35,870 bases of DNA, taken from positions 1-35,870 of the forward strand of contig CANJWO010000017.1 in assembly GCA_947478685.1 (NCBI GenBank). The letters run 5' to 3'. Positions 1-7,148 of this stretch are shown one piece after another. The DNA is from Chlamydiota bacterium. GTDB taxonomy: Bacteria; Chlamydiota; Chlamydiia; Chlamydiales; 2-12-FULL-49-11. The translations under genes and the position numbers were made by a program. The notes beneath the pieces were generated by a model that worked only from the letters and a program-made list of their open reading frames with translations, had not been told where the DNA came from and searched no databases. Within the stretch, counting starts at the first letter, position 1. Each line of letters begins with the position of its first letter.

Positions 1-808
1 CGGTCATGGAGATACCTCCCTCCTCTATTCCCATCTTAGCAATAACGGCCCTAGCATAACTAATCTTCCGAGATTTGTTTTTTGAAAAAAGAATTTCAGT
101 ATTAATATGGAACTCTTTACAGACCACATTCATGATTGTTTCGATCGATAAAGGCTTGCTTGCATCAATTAAACTTTGATTTCTGACTAAATCAAGAAAG
201 TCATCATCTCCGAGAACATGTCCGTCCTTAAAATTACTTCGAAGTTCTTTCAGCTCCGCTTCAGACTCTCCATCGAACATATAAGCTGAATATCGCTCTA
301 TTGCTTCCCCTCTTTTGTTTGCAAATTTAGAGAGGCCTAAGTCTTTAGTAATCCAGTTAATTGAGTTTCGATCTATATAAGCATTGTGGCTTGACCACGA
401 ATAATCGCCGGGATGACTTACAATACCTGCTCTAATTGGATTTCTGTGAATATAACGTAATAACCGCGTGAAATATAGTCCATCTTGAACCAAAATAGCT
501 TTATAGCGCCCCTGAAATAAATGACCAGTAGTCATATACTTACGATTGATTTTCTGACTATAGCGAAATGTAAGGTTGTGCATAACCTCCGACAACGGAA
601 TATTACCAACTTGAACTAGTAAATGAAAATGATTTTTCATAAAACAAAACGCGTGAATGCGATGTCCATATCGCTCCACACCTTCCTGTATTAGAAAACT
701 CATCTTCTGTCGATCACTATCCGAAAAAAATATGTCCTGCCCATGATTTCCTCTATGCATTACATGATAAAAATATCCAGGACAGTGATACCGTCTTGCT
801 CTAGCCAT
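1..808 (-). CDS. REP-associated tyrosine transposase (RAYT), partial at left edge
   Basis: Reading the minus strand from the ATG at 808 gives an open frame of at least 269 codons that runs off the window with no stop. The protein begins MARARRYHCPGYFYHVMHRG, typical of Y1 (IS200-like) transposases of the RAYT type. The HUH metal-binding motif is H60-F-H62 (KNHFHLL), and the likely catalytic tyrosine is Y119 in LLRYIHRNP. The C-terminal part (from about residue 225) resembles a DnaA-type helix-turn-helix (ISYARAVIA), common in one RAYT group. Such enzymes nick and move short palindromic REP sequences as single strands. Copies of a GGGGTCAGGC repeat begin about 50 bp upstream of the start and recur to 3.1 kb, which fits a transposase with its target repeats. 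The family call is strong; the enzyme-repeat pairing is inferred. Confidence 0.88.
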   Translation of the reverse strand, partial: MARARRYHCPGYFYHVMHRGNHGQDIFFSDSDRQKMSFLIQEGVERYGHRIHAFCFMKNHFHLLVQVGNIPLSEVMHNLTFRYSQKINRKYMTTGHLFQGRYKAILVQDGLYFTRLLRYIHRNPIRAGIVSHPGDYSWSSHNAYIDRNSINWITKDLGLSKFANKRGEAIERYSAYMFDGESEAELKELRSNFKDGHVLGDDDFLDLVRNQSLIDASKPLSIETIMNVVCKEFHINTEILFSKNKSRKISYARAVIAKMGIEEGGISMT

Positions 809-854
809 TCCTTCACCTTCGTTTAGTTAACCGCAAAAGATAGTACAGGAATAT

Positions 855-907
855 TGAATTTTTCGCTAACTACATAACTGCATGCCTGACCCCTTTTCCT
901 GACCCCT
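855..907. repeat. GGGGTCAGGC REP-like repeat, copy A
   Basis: On the minus strand this reads GGGGTCAGG, then GGGGTCAGGCATGCAGTTA and a TGTAGTTAGCG tail. The same unit recurs at 1381-1403 and 2939-3090. It lies just upstream of the RAYT start. The internal GCATGC and the conserved GGGGTCAGG head are the recognisable parts. It is probably a REP-like substrate of the adjacent transposase. Confidence 0.75.
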
Positions 908-936
908 TTTTTTAATTACAAATAACACACTAATAA

Positions 937-1038
937 TTAGGCGCTAAAGGAAAGCGCCCTTGCAATTTTTTGAAGGGAGATGTAAATACCAATGATACTT
1001 GGTGGCTCCATGTAGCCTGGCGTTGTGTAAATGTTGTG
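937..1038 (-). pseudogene. displaced 3' fragment of elbB
   Basis: The minus strand encodes HNIYTTPGYMEPPSIIGIYI and then SLQKIARALSFSA before a TAA stop. This is almost the same as residues 168-195 of the intact ElbB at 5490-6152, and the DNA is also very similar. Only the last 33 codons are present, with no start. The homology ends at 1038, just before a CTGACCCTC repeat (1044-1052), and GGGGTCAGG repeats lie at the other side (890-907), so the fragment sits between REP-like motifs. A short hairpin (GGCGCT/AGCGCC) overlaps its end. Unlike the intact copy, it stops without the inverted-repeat tail and probably shows the original C-terminus. Confidence 0.85.
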
Positions 1039-1065
1039 GGAAACTGACCCTCATTCTCTAAAGGA

Positions 1066-1096
1066 AAACCCCCTTCTTAGAACAAGGAGGGGGTTT
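1066..1096 (-). terminator. Rho-independent-type hairpin downstream of the 109-codon remnant
   Basis: AAACCCCCTTCTT pairs with AAGGAGGGGGTTT around a 5-nt loop, a 13-bp stem with one G-T pair. On the minus strand a short T run follows. It lies 18 bp past the stop of the reading frame at 1114, so it probably terminates that transcript. Confidence 0.65.
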
Positions 1097-1380
1097 CTAA
1101 ATTTTAGAAGAGATTACTTCTTATTTTTTTTCGCTGTATTGCTTTGAACTCCGACTGAGTAGTATTTCGGTACTAGTGTCGACAAGTCGGCGCCGCATGT
1201 TGCGCTAGCGCAACATGGAGGAGTTGTTTCAGAGGGATAACAGGCAGGAAGATTAGCTGCAAAAGGGGTAGCTAAAACTTGACCATTATTGACATCTGGA
1301 CCAGCGCAACCGGCACCGCTAGTAGCGGTAGGAGTTGGTGGAGTGATGGGATTTGGTGGGTTAGTTATATTTGGCCTCCA

Positions 1381-1409
1381 TACATAACTGCATGCCTGAC
1401 CCCTTTTCT
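1381..1409. repeat. GGGGTCAGGC REP-like repeat, copy B (split by IS)
   Basis: TACATAACTGCATGCCTGAC followed by CCC is the same unit as copy A, lacking the outer TTTCGCTAAC part. The IS element begins immediately after the TTTTCT at 1404-1409. The array resumes on the far side of the IS at 2933. Confidence 0.75.
1404..1409. repeat. target-site duplication of the IS, left copy
   Basis: TTTTCT directly abuts the left inverted repeat and is repeated at 2933-2938. Six bases is shorter than the 9 bp usual for IS50, so a chance match is possible given the low complexity of the array. Confidence 0.6.
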
Positions 1410-2932
1410 GCTTCTTGTTCACGTATCTTTTAGTTGACATCAAATGAAACCTCCATAAAAGAGGTGTAATCTTCGTGTGTTTCCCAGCCTTCTAAAATAT
1501 CTTGAAGCCTTGTTAAACCTCTCCAGGTAACGATATAACCAGGTGGCGATCTTGTTTTAGAACTCATATAACCTCCCATTCTTGTTACAATTTGATATAT
1601 TTCTTTCAATAAGGGGGGCTTCTTTGGAATAGTTTTTTTTCGATTGTTCCATGACCAAGCAGCTTTCCATTCCATATCTGTAAATAATACGGTACATGGG
1701 AGTTCAGGAAAAAATCGACTTATCATGCATGTTGCCATCACACGGTAAGCAATAATAATAAATAACACTAGCATTAACTCAAGTTTACTTGCCGTCTTCA
1801 GACCTCTTTGTTCAACATTAAGCCCGCTTTTTAAAACTTTAAAAAACAGCTCAATTTCCCAGCGGCAGGTGTAATAACATATCACTTTTTTTGCATCTTC
1901 AAAATCCTCTATTGGAAGTGTTGTAAGAAGGACCCAAACAATGCGAGCTTCATCTTTCGGGGGGGTATCTTCGTAAGCTAACACAGCATTAATCGTTACT
2001 GCAGGTAACGGGGATTTTGAAGGTCGTTTAACATGAAATGTCACCTTGCAAGCTTTAATTGTTTGAGAAACTTCTCGCGTCTTTTTACCCTTTCGATTTA
2101 ATTTATATTTAATTTTTCCTAGTTCAGGAGACTCATGTAGCTGTTCGTGGAGTTTTTTTCCTTGATCAGGATCATCCAAAAGTCGATTGTGGCGACTACG
2201 AATAATTAATTCCGCTGTGGGTAGATTGTTTGATTTCCTATTTTGAGCTTCTACAAAAAGCTCCATTATATCACCCTCTCGATCAGCAAGATATATTATT
2301 TGGGTATCAGAGCATTCTTCAGCTGCTTTACATGCCTCTCGATATCCAATCAACCACCTGAAACTTTCCTTTTTTTCTATAGGTTCCGCTATTCGTGTCC
2401 ACCCACATGTTGTTTCTCTGTTACTTACTTCGTAGCGTTTCCAAAAATTCAAATGAAGAGTTCCGAGTGGGATTCTGTCAGGACTTATTGCGAGAAGGGG
2501 ATGCAAAAACAATCCACGTCTTGATGAAGCTTCGAGAAGCCCTAAATCCTCAATACTTGATTTTGTAGTGTAATCTAAAGAAGATGTGTCATTAATACAT
2601 AAAGCAATTTTTTGTTCCTTTATCCGTGTAATGGTAGCAGCTCGGTGAGGCAGAAAAAAATCACTTGATTTCAGATATTGATTACTGAAAAATCGATAGC
2701 ATGATGCTATCTCATTATGTGTTTGAAAACATTGAGTGATTGGTTTACCTGGATTGTTATTCAGTGCTGAAAAAACTTGCTCAAAACGTTCATTAAGACG
2801 TTTGTCATGAAGATCTAATGATGCAAATTCCACATTGGCCCAACTAGTCATTTTCTTGTCCCTGTTAAATTAAAATAAGAAAGATGACATATATTAAAAT
2901 TTTGTCAAGAAAAAGATACGTGAACAAGAAGC
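1410..2932 (-). mobile_element. complete IS4-family (Tn5/IS50-type) insertion sequence, 1523 bp
   Basis: Both ends carry a perfect 22-bp inverted repeat starting GCTTCTTGTTCACG (1410-1431 and, inverted, 2911-2932). TTTTCT is duplicated directly outside both ends (1404-1409 and 2933-2938), which I take as the target-site duplication. The single gene fills nearly the whole element, and its stop codon lies inside the left end. The 22 bp are identical at both ends and the transposase is intact, so the insertion is probably recent and may still be active. It landed inside a GGGGTCAGGC repeat array. Confidence 0.9.
1430..2851 (-). CDS. IS4-family transposase, Tn5/IS50 type
   Basis: This 473-residue DDE transposase aligns along its length with Tn5 transposase. 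The first catalytic Asp is D88 (CINDTSSLDY), the second D190 (LADREGDI). The YREK signature is complete: Y327, R330, E334 and K341 in YTCRWEIELFFKVLK, giving the catalytic Glu. The C-terminal dimerisation region is also recognisable (RMGGYMSSKTRSP, then LEGWE), matching GGFMDSK...WEGWEAL in Tn5. The frame is intact from ATG to stop, so the enzyme is likely functional. It cuts and pastes the element bounded by the inverted repeats at 1410 and 2932. There is no passenger gene. Confidence 0.93.
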   Translation of the reverse strand: MTSWANVEFASLDLHDKRLNERFEQVFSALNNNPGKPITQCFQTHNEIASCYRFFSNQYLKSSDFFLPHRAATITRIKEQKIALCINDTSSLDYTTKSSIEDLGLLEASSRRGLFLHPLLAISPDRIPLGTLHLNFWKRYEVSNRETTCGWTRIAEPIEKKESFRWLIGYREACKAAEECSDTQIIYLADREGDIMELFVEAQNRKSNNLPTAELIIRSRHNRLLDDPDQGKKLHEQLHESPELGKIKYKLNRKGKKTREVSQTIKACKVTFHVKRPSKSPLPAVTINAVLAYEDTPPKDEARIVWVLLTTLPIEDFEDAKKVICYYTCRWEIELFFKVLKSGLNVEQRGLKTASKLELMLVLFIIIAYRVMATCMISRFFPELPCTVLFTDMEWKAAWSWNNRKKTIPKKPPLLKEIYQIVTRMGGYMSSKTRSPPGYIVTWRGLTRLQDILEGWETHEDYTSFMEVSFDVN

Positions 2933-3100
2933 TTTTCTGCCTGACCCCTTTTCCATAATTTTCGCTAACTACATAACTGCATGCCTGACCCCTTTTTACT
3001 TTTCCATAATTTTCGCTAACTACATAACTGCATGCCTGACCCCTTTTTAACTGCATGCCTGACCCCTTTTCCTTTTCTGACCCCTTTTCCTTGAACCCTT
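2933..3100. repeat. tandem GGGGTCAGGC REP-like array
   Basis: After the IS the array continues. A short CTGCCTGACCCC copy is followed by two nearly identical units of about 50 bp, each with CCATAATTTTCGCTAAC and TACATAACTGCATGCC (2954-2993, 3004-3044). Progressively shorter copies follow: AACTGCATGCCTGACCCC at about 3049, then TTTCTGACCCC, then fragments of CCCCTTTT. The decay toward 3100 looks like repeated partial duplication. The minus-strand ORF KRGQACSYVVSENYGK here is the repeat in translation and not a gene. The array abuts the 3' end of the glycoside hydrolase gene. Confidence 0.8.
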
Positions 3101-3121
3101 TTCCCCTTTTCTACCCTCATT

Positions 3122-5299
3122 TTATTTTAGCTTATTGCTTATGATTACTTCAGCTAAAAGTAATAGAGCTGCGTTAAAGTAGGGTCCGCTATCTCCGATT
3201 GCATCGCTTGGTGATGGTTGATTTGCGCTATTGGTGATATCATAATTAATAACACTTTCCTGAATAGCTGAAATGATATTTGAATAGGTTGCGCTATCTA
3301 ATTGTTTGCATGCTGCATAGAGACAAGCATTTAATGCAATAGCAGGTGACGAGAATGGAGCTGAAACCCCACCAACAATTGCAGGTGGTGATTGTGTGCC
3401 ATCAATCCCTGCATTTGCAAATGTACCTTTTTGAATCCAACTAGAAGCGTTAGTGTTAATCGTATTAAGAAGGCTTGCCAACACAGGTTTTAAAATGGGA
3501 GTTAATGGACTAGTTGGATTTGCCGCAATATAAGCGCTCACCCATAACGGAAATCTAATTGCATCGTAGGCAAAAGCATTTGACCAAGCTGTTGTAGGAG
3601 TATAAATTCCATTTAATTGAACAACATTCGGCATAAGACCTGTGTTGAATTGTTTTTGAAAGTTAGTAATTATACTTAAACTGTCAGTGACAACATCTTG
3701 AAATTTAAAATTGAGTTCTTTAGTGATATTTATATCTGATATAACAATTTGATAACTATTTGACGAAGAGCTACTGCAACCACTAAAATTTGGATTAGTT
3801 ATTGTAGGTCCAAATGTTCCATCAACCTTTAAAGTGTACGTGAATATTGCTGAACCTGCTGCATTATAGGAGCTTAATTTCAATGTATCACTAAGCGGAT
3901 TGAATAAATTATTCATTGTCACTGTTACATTGCTTAGTGGGGCAATTTTAAAAGCGCCATTTGCATAAGTTAAACCTGTAGGCCAAGGTGTTGCAAAGAT
4001 AGTATTTGCAGTAGGTGCGTCTATATTAATTACTGTTTCGGTGGTGTTAATAATTTGCATTTGACCGAAGCTTGGAGCGGCTGAACAAGTAGTAACCAAC
4101 GGCCATTGATTTGTTGATGCATTAGCATCAAATATATCATATGCTTGAGGTGTCATATAACCTGGATATAGAACGGCTTCACCAGCAGTGCTCCATTGAT
4201 TACCGGGGTTATACATATATGTAGACGCAGAATCTTGAGATTTTGAACCTTTTAATTTTGAGGAACTTAAATCGAAAGTGATGGTAGTGTTATTTCCACT
4301 TAGACTGCTCGTTGCTTGATACTTTGTTTGGGTAGGATAAGTAGGATTAGACTTTATTGATGGAGAAGTGCCCAGGTAAATATTATAACTAAAGGCAGGA
4401 CTGCCGCTTGACCAATCCGATATTTGTATCGAAGGCCCATAGTTCGGAGTATTAATATTAGGAAGAGATCCAATAGTGGCCGTACTAGTTCCAGGAGCAA
4501 TTTTATAAGTAGTACCATTCCAAGTTATGTTTCCTGAAATTGCTGAAAAATCAACTTGTGCCTGAGGATAATCTATCTGAAGAATGTCTTGAGTCTTATT
4601 GATAAATGTAATAGTGGAAGCTCCTGGTGGCGTCGGTGCCTGTGTGATAGAATCAACGTCATTTTTACGTATTGCTTTTGTCATTGCTGATGCTAGCGAT
4701 GAGTAATTAATTATATTTCCATTGATATCAGTAATTGTATTGTCGCCAAATTTTTCTATAGCAAGGTAGACTGCCCAAGCTATTTGAATATCGGCATCAG
4801 TTGCAGATCCTGAAGAGAAAAATGTATTACTATTAATTATGGCAGATGCAGTAGAAGCAGAGCTAAAAGCAAAAGGTTGTCCAGTTTTATCTACTATCCA
4901 AGGCATTTGATAAGGTTCAACAGTTAAACATGTAAAAGTAGTTGTAGCATCGTACATAGCACAGCCATACGTTTGCGCTAAATAATACCAATATTGCAAA
5001 ATGCCTTTAAAAGTTGCTTCGTCATCATTAGCATAAGAGAGCAAGAGTCCATAACCAATCCCCTCTGAGACGGTAGTAGAAGGTGCTAGATTTTCAGATA
5101 AACAATTCGAATTGGTATAATTACTATTACAAAGGGTTCCTCCAGCAGAAAAGATAACTCTAATCATAGTCGGTTCTACGCAAGTTCCAGAAACACATGA
5201 TGCTAGATGTCCGCCTGGATTGCTTTGTGAATAATTCAGATACTCAATAAATCCATTATCAACATTAGTCCAATCTGAATAATTGCTTAAAAATGACAT
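3122..5299 (-). CDS. family 8 glycoside hydrolase with two inserted beta-rich domains
   Basis: GH8 enzymes cut beta-1,4-glucans such as cellulose, or chitosan or lichenan. The family hallmarks are here but spread out: TVSEGIGYG with the proton donor E79, ATDADIQIAWA with D168 (signature of the family), YMTPQAYDIF (381-390), AYDAIRFPLW (577-586) and YFNAALLLLAE (707-717). The catalytic domain is interrupted at about 226-345 and 410-505 by two Thr/Asn/Ser-rich segments that resemble each other (each has YKIAP/FKIAP and ends in TSPSIKSNP or GPTITNP). The protein is therefore 725 residues, while GH8 enzymes are usually 350-450. There is no Sec signal peptide, unusual for the family, so it is either cytosolic or secreted by another route. 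AAAGGGAA precedes the ATG. A cellulase acting on amoebal cyst-wall or plant cellulose is a guess. Confidence 0.8.
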   Translation of the reverse strand: MSFLSNYSDWTNVDNGFIEYLNYSQSNPGGHLASCVSGTCVEPTMIRVIFSAGGTLCNSNYTNSNCLSENLAPSTTVSEGIGYGLLLSYANDDEATFKGILQYWYYLAQTYGCAMYDATTTFTCLTVEPYQMPWIVDKTGQPFAFSSASTASAIINSNTFFSSGSATDADIQIAWAVYLAIEKFGDNTITDINGNIINYSSLASAMTKAIRKNDVDSITQAPTPPGASTITFINKTQDILQIDYPQAQVDFSAISGNITWNGTTYKIAPGTSTATIGSLPNINTPNYGPSIQISDWSSGSPAFSYNIYLGTSPSIKSNPTYPTQTKYQATSSLSGNNTTITFDLSSSKLKGSKSQDSASTYMYNPGNQWSTAGEAVLYPGYMTPQAYDIFDANASTNQWPLVTTCSAAPSFGQMQIINTTETVINIDAPTANTIFATPWPTGLTYANGAFKIAPLSNVTVTMNNLFNPLSDTLKLSSYNAAGSAIFTYTLKVDGTFGPTITNPNFSGCSSSSSNSYQIVISDINITKELNFKFQDVVTDSLSIITNFQKQFNTGLMPNVVQLNGIYTPTTAWSNAFAYDAIRFPLWVSAYIAANPTSPLTPILKPVLASLLNTINTNASSWIQKGTFANAGIDGTQSPPAIVGGVSAPFSSPAIALNACLYAACKQLDSATYSNIISAIQESVINYDITNSANQPSPSDAIGDSGPYFNAALLLLAEVIISNKLK

Positions 5300-5400
5300 A
5301 TATTTTCCCTTTTTTTATTAATTATAATATTTTATTAATATTTATAATTAATATATCAGAAAGTCTATTTTAGTTATTTACTGAAGCTTATTTGGTATAT

Positions 5401-5568
5401 ATACCGAGAGCGCTTCAAAAATGGGGAAATTTCGATGACCGCGCCTCTAATTTTAATCAGGTTAACCGGCGGGGAAGCAGTCCCTGTTTTTACAGGGGCG
5501 ATGCAGCCGGATTAAAATTTGAGGATGCGGACGATGAAAGTTCCCCACTTTTGAAACGCGAGCGGTAT
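5401..5568. repeat. 168-bp imperfect inverted repeat running into the elbB 3' end
   Basis: The arms 5401-5458 and 5510-5568 match after inversion with roughly one mismatch in five (for example ATACCG...TTCAAAAATGGGGAA against ATACCG...TTCAAAAGTGGGGAA, both ending in ATTTTAATC). The centre continues as a hairpin: CCGGC...GCCGG encloses CCCTG-TTTTTA-CAGGG. The right arm is translated as the last 25 residues of ElbB. It resembles in style the palindromic coding elements known from Rickettsia, and would also serve as a transcript-end hairpin. Confidence 0.8.
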
Positions 5569-6152
5569 AAGCTCTTTGCGATTTTTTGGAGGGCGATATA
5601 AATGCCGGTGATGCTTGGTGGCTCCATGTAGCCGGGAGTTGTGTAAATGTTGTGCTCTTTATCAAAGCAGACTTCATCTACTTTGCAAACTACGGGATTC
5701 ATTCCAAGTGCTTTCAAGGTTTCGCAATCGCTCTTGTTTGTTCCAAGTGTCATCTGAATTCCTTTACCTTCAAGAACTTTTGCAATTAGAACAGGTGCAA
5801 TACAGACTGCAACTATCGGTTTACCCGCTTTGTGAAATTCTTCAATCACTCTTCTGATATCTGGATCAACAGTGCAGTTTGGTCCATCTTGAAGAAATGT
5901 GGAAAGATTTTTCACAACACCCATACCTCCGGGCATCCACAAAAGATCGTAATCTTTTTCATTTAGAGTCGATAGGAGCGAGATTTGATCCCGTGCGATC
6001 GGTGCGGAGGCCTTCAGCATTTTCTCCGTTGAAAATGAGTGGTATCCAATCCCTGATCCGGACATAGCAAGATAGCTTAGGACTGCTTCGTGAATTTCAC
6101 TCCCCTCTTTATACCCGCATCCTGCAAGGATGACTGCTGCTTTATTTGCCAT
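5490..6152 (-). CDS. elbB: ElbB-like DJ-1/PfpI superfamily protein (glyoxalase-type)
   Basis: The protein follows E. coli ElbB closely: VILAGCGYKEGSEIHEAVLS at the start, MPGGMGVVKNLS (73-84), the nucleophile elbow VAVCIAP with C117, LGTNKSDCETLKALG, and NIYTTPGYM (169-176). ElbB proteins are small cytosolic glutamine-amidotransferase-like enzymes with reported glyoxalase III activity. The physiological role is unclear. The last 25 residues (from Y196) are not family sequence; they are encoded by the right arm and loop of the inverted repeat at 5401-5568. A second, truncated copy of the 3' end at 937-1038 lacks this tail. The start overlaps the stop of the upstream methyltransferase gene by 11 bp, so the two are translated as an operon. 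Confidence 0.88.
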   Translation of the reverse strand: MANKAAVILAGCGYKEGSEIHEAVLSYLAMSGSGIGYHSFSTEKMLKASAPIARDQISLLSTLNEKDYDLLWMPGGMGVVKNLSTFLQDGPNCTVDPDIRRVIEEFHKAGKPIVAVCIAPVLIAKVLEGKGIQMTLGTNKSDCETLKALGMNPVVCKVDEVCFDKEHNIYTTPGYMEPPSITGIYIALQKIAKSLYRSRFKSGELSSSASSNFNPAASPL

Positions 6153-6699
6153 TGATGTATGCCTCCGTGTTGCCCCAAGGATATGAGACTTCGAATTGTT
6201 TTAAAATTTTAAATTGGGGGTCGTAATCAGATAATGGATAACTGATTGAGATGATTTTTTGATCGGACCTGAATTGCTTACATAATTTGTGGATGAGCTC
6301 TTCGGGGAGGCATGTTCCGTAGAGGTAGATCAAGGTTGCTTTGGAAAGATCTGAGGAGGTGTAGTCTTCGCAAAGGAAGGTGATGCCGAGAGAGAGGAGC
6401 GAATTAAGCTGCTTGGCCTTCTTGACGAATAGGGGGATCTGTTCGATGGCAGTCACATTGCATTTGAAATGTTCTCGTATATAGAAGGAGGTTTTGCCAC
6501 GGCCGGCACCGAGCTCGAAGAGGTGGTCATCTTTTGTGATCCCTGCCTCAAGACAGAGCTTATCGATTGTCTTTAAGGGAGTCTCTCCATAAAGATGAAT
6601 CTCTTCATCTCCTCGTCTTTGTAAAAATTTTCTTGATACCCTGTATGGGTTATGAAAAAGGTAAAAAAATCCTAATAACATACTTGTTAAAATGTACAT
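6142..6699 (-). CDS. class I SAM-dependent methyltransferase, membrane-anchored
   Basis: This 185-residue protein has a Rossmann methyltransferase core. Motif I is LFELGAGRGKTSF (60-72), the acidic end of strand 2 is AIEQIP, and strand 4 is TLIYLYGTCL. The N-terminus MYILTSMLLGFFYLF is one hydrophobic helix, suggesting attachment to the inner membrane. The N-terminal HLYGETPLKTIDKLC resembles the substrate-side helix of small bacterial methyltransferases. The substrate is not predictable. It lies upstream of elbB with an 11-bp overlap, and there is no clear ribosome-binding site at its own ATG. Confidence 0.7.
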   Translation of the reverse strand: MYILTSMLLGFFYLFHNPYRVSRKFLQRRGDEEIHLYGETPLKTIDKLCLEAGITKDDHLFELGAGRGKTSFYIREHFKCNVTAIEQIPLFVKKAKQLNSLLSLGITFLCEDYTSSDLSKATLIYLYGTCLPEELIHKLCKQFRSDQKIISISYPLSDYDPQFKILKQFEVSYPWGNTEAYINGK

Positions 6700-7147
6700 G
6701 TACTACACAATACTCTATTCTGATTTTCTTGCAATCGGCAACTAGGTGTGCCAAAATGAGACTCAAAGTGGCGGAATGATGTACAAAAAGCTTATCAATA
6801 TCTAGCCTATTGGTTTAATTTCGTCCAGCTAGTCTAAATTTAAGAAAAAAACCATCTCAGTTTCTAAATAATTTTTTTCGTAAGAATCACAAAATAAAAA
6901 TGTTACACTCCTATGCTTTTGTTGGATTTTCTTCGTGTCTTTGCCTCTTTGTGTCTTCGTGTTGAATATTTTGATTTACTAAATAAGTCTGTTACGAGCA
7001 AACCCTCTCTTAAAAGCAAACTATTCAACATGAAGACACGAAGAGGCAAAGGCACAAAAAAAATATTTAAGAAGTTACCTCTGCACTGATGAAATTTAAT
7101 TTTATTTCACACATATTATGCAGCCGCATGAGGCTGTATAATATGTG
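6700..7147. other. intergenic region, 448 bp, no gene seen
   Basis: I find no tRNA or convincing small gene here. It holds an inverted repeat (6931-7059) and the terminator hairpin of the gene at 7148. The AT-rich stretch 6700-6900 presumably carries the promoter of the methyltransferase-elbB operon, but I see no clear -35/-10 pair. Confidence 0.6.
6931..7059. repeat. inverted repeat with CTTCGTGTCTTTGCCTC arms
   Basis: The arms (about 6931-6967 and 7024-7059) pair with about five mismatches in 36 bp, for example CTTTGCCTCTTTGTGTCTTC against CCTTTGCCTCTTCGTGTCTT, separated by 56 bp. Sequences of this GAAGACACGAAGAGGCAAAG kind are scattered through many unrelated bacterial genomes. Whether it is a miniature element or something transcribed cannot be said. 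Confidence 0.7.
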
Positions 7148-7148
7148 T
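7109..7148 (-). terminator. hairpin at the end of the MBL-fold hydrolase gene
   Basis: ACACATATTATGCAGCC pairs with GGCTGTATAATATGTGT over 17 bp with a single G-T pair and a 6-nt loop. It begins at the stop codon of the minus-strand gene. The T run that should follow is poor (GAAATAAAATT), so it may act as an RNA-end stabiliser as much as a terminator. Confidence 0.7.

Larger units (their letters stand above)
1114..1443 (-). pseudogene. 3' remnant of a Pro/Thr- and Cys-containing protein, fused to repeat and IS end
   Basis: This 109-codon frame is a chimera. Its first residues come from the end of the IS element, the next block KRGQACSYV is the translated GGGGTCAGGC repeat, and only from about residue 22 (WRPNITNPPNP) does protein-like sequence begin. 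That part has a Pro/Thr-rich linker followed by a Cys-containing tail (CCASATCGADLSTLVPKYYS). A terminator hairpin follows the stop. The simplest reading is the 3' end of a gene whose 5' part was lost when the repeats and then the IS element arrived. I do not recognise the original protein. Confidence 0.55.

Noticed and set aside
2243-2524. 93-codon plus-strand ORF
   Set aside because: It lies entirely antisense inside the well-supported transposase gene and has no domain or start signal.
2865-3056. 63-codon minus-strand ORF with a duplicated KRGQACSYVVSENYGK
   Set aside because: It is the REP-like array in translation; the protein repetition follows from the DNA repeats.
5462-5677. 71-codon minus-strand ORF within the elbB 3' end
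   Set aside because: It overlaps the conserved elbB frame and the inverted repeat; elbB has the family motifs.
5586-5857. plus-strand ORFs opposite elbB
   Set aside because: They are antisense shadows of the conserved elbB reading frame with no recognisable sequence.
6700-7147. tRNA or other RNA gene in the largest empty gap between core genes
   Set aside because: No cloverleaf or T-loop sequence is visible; the only structures are the inverted repeat and the terminator hairpin.
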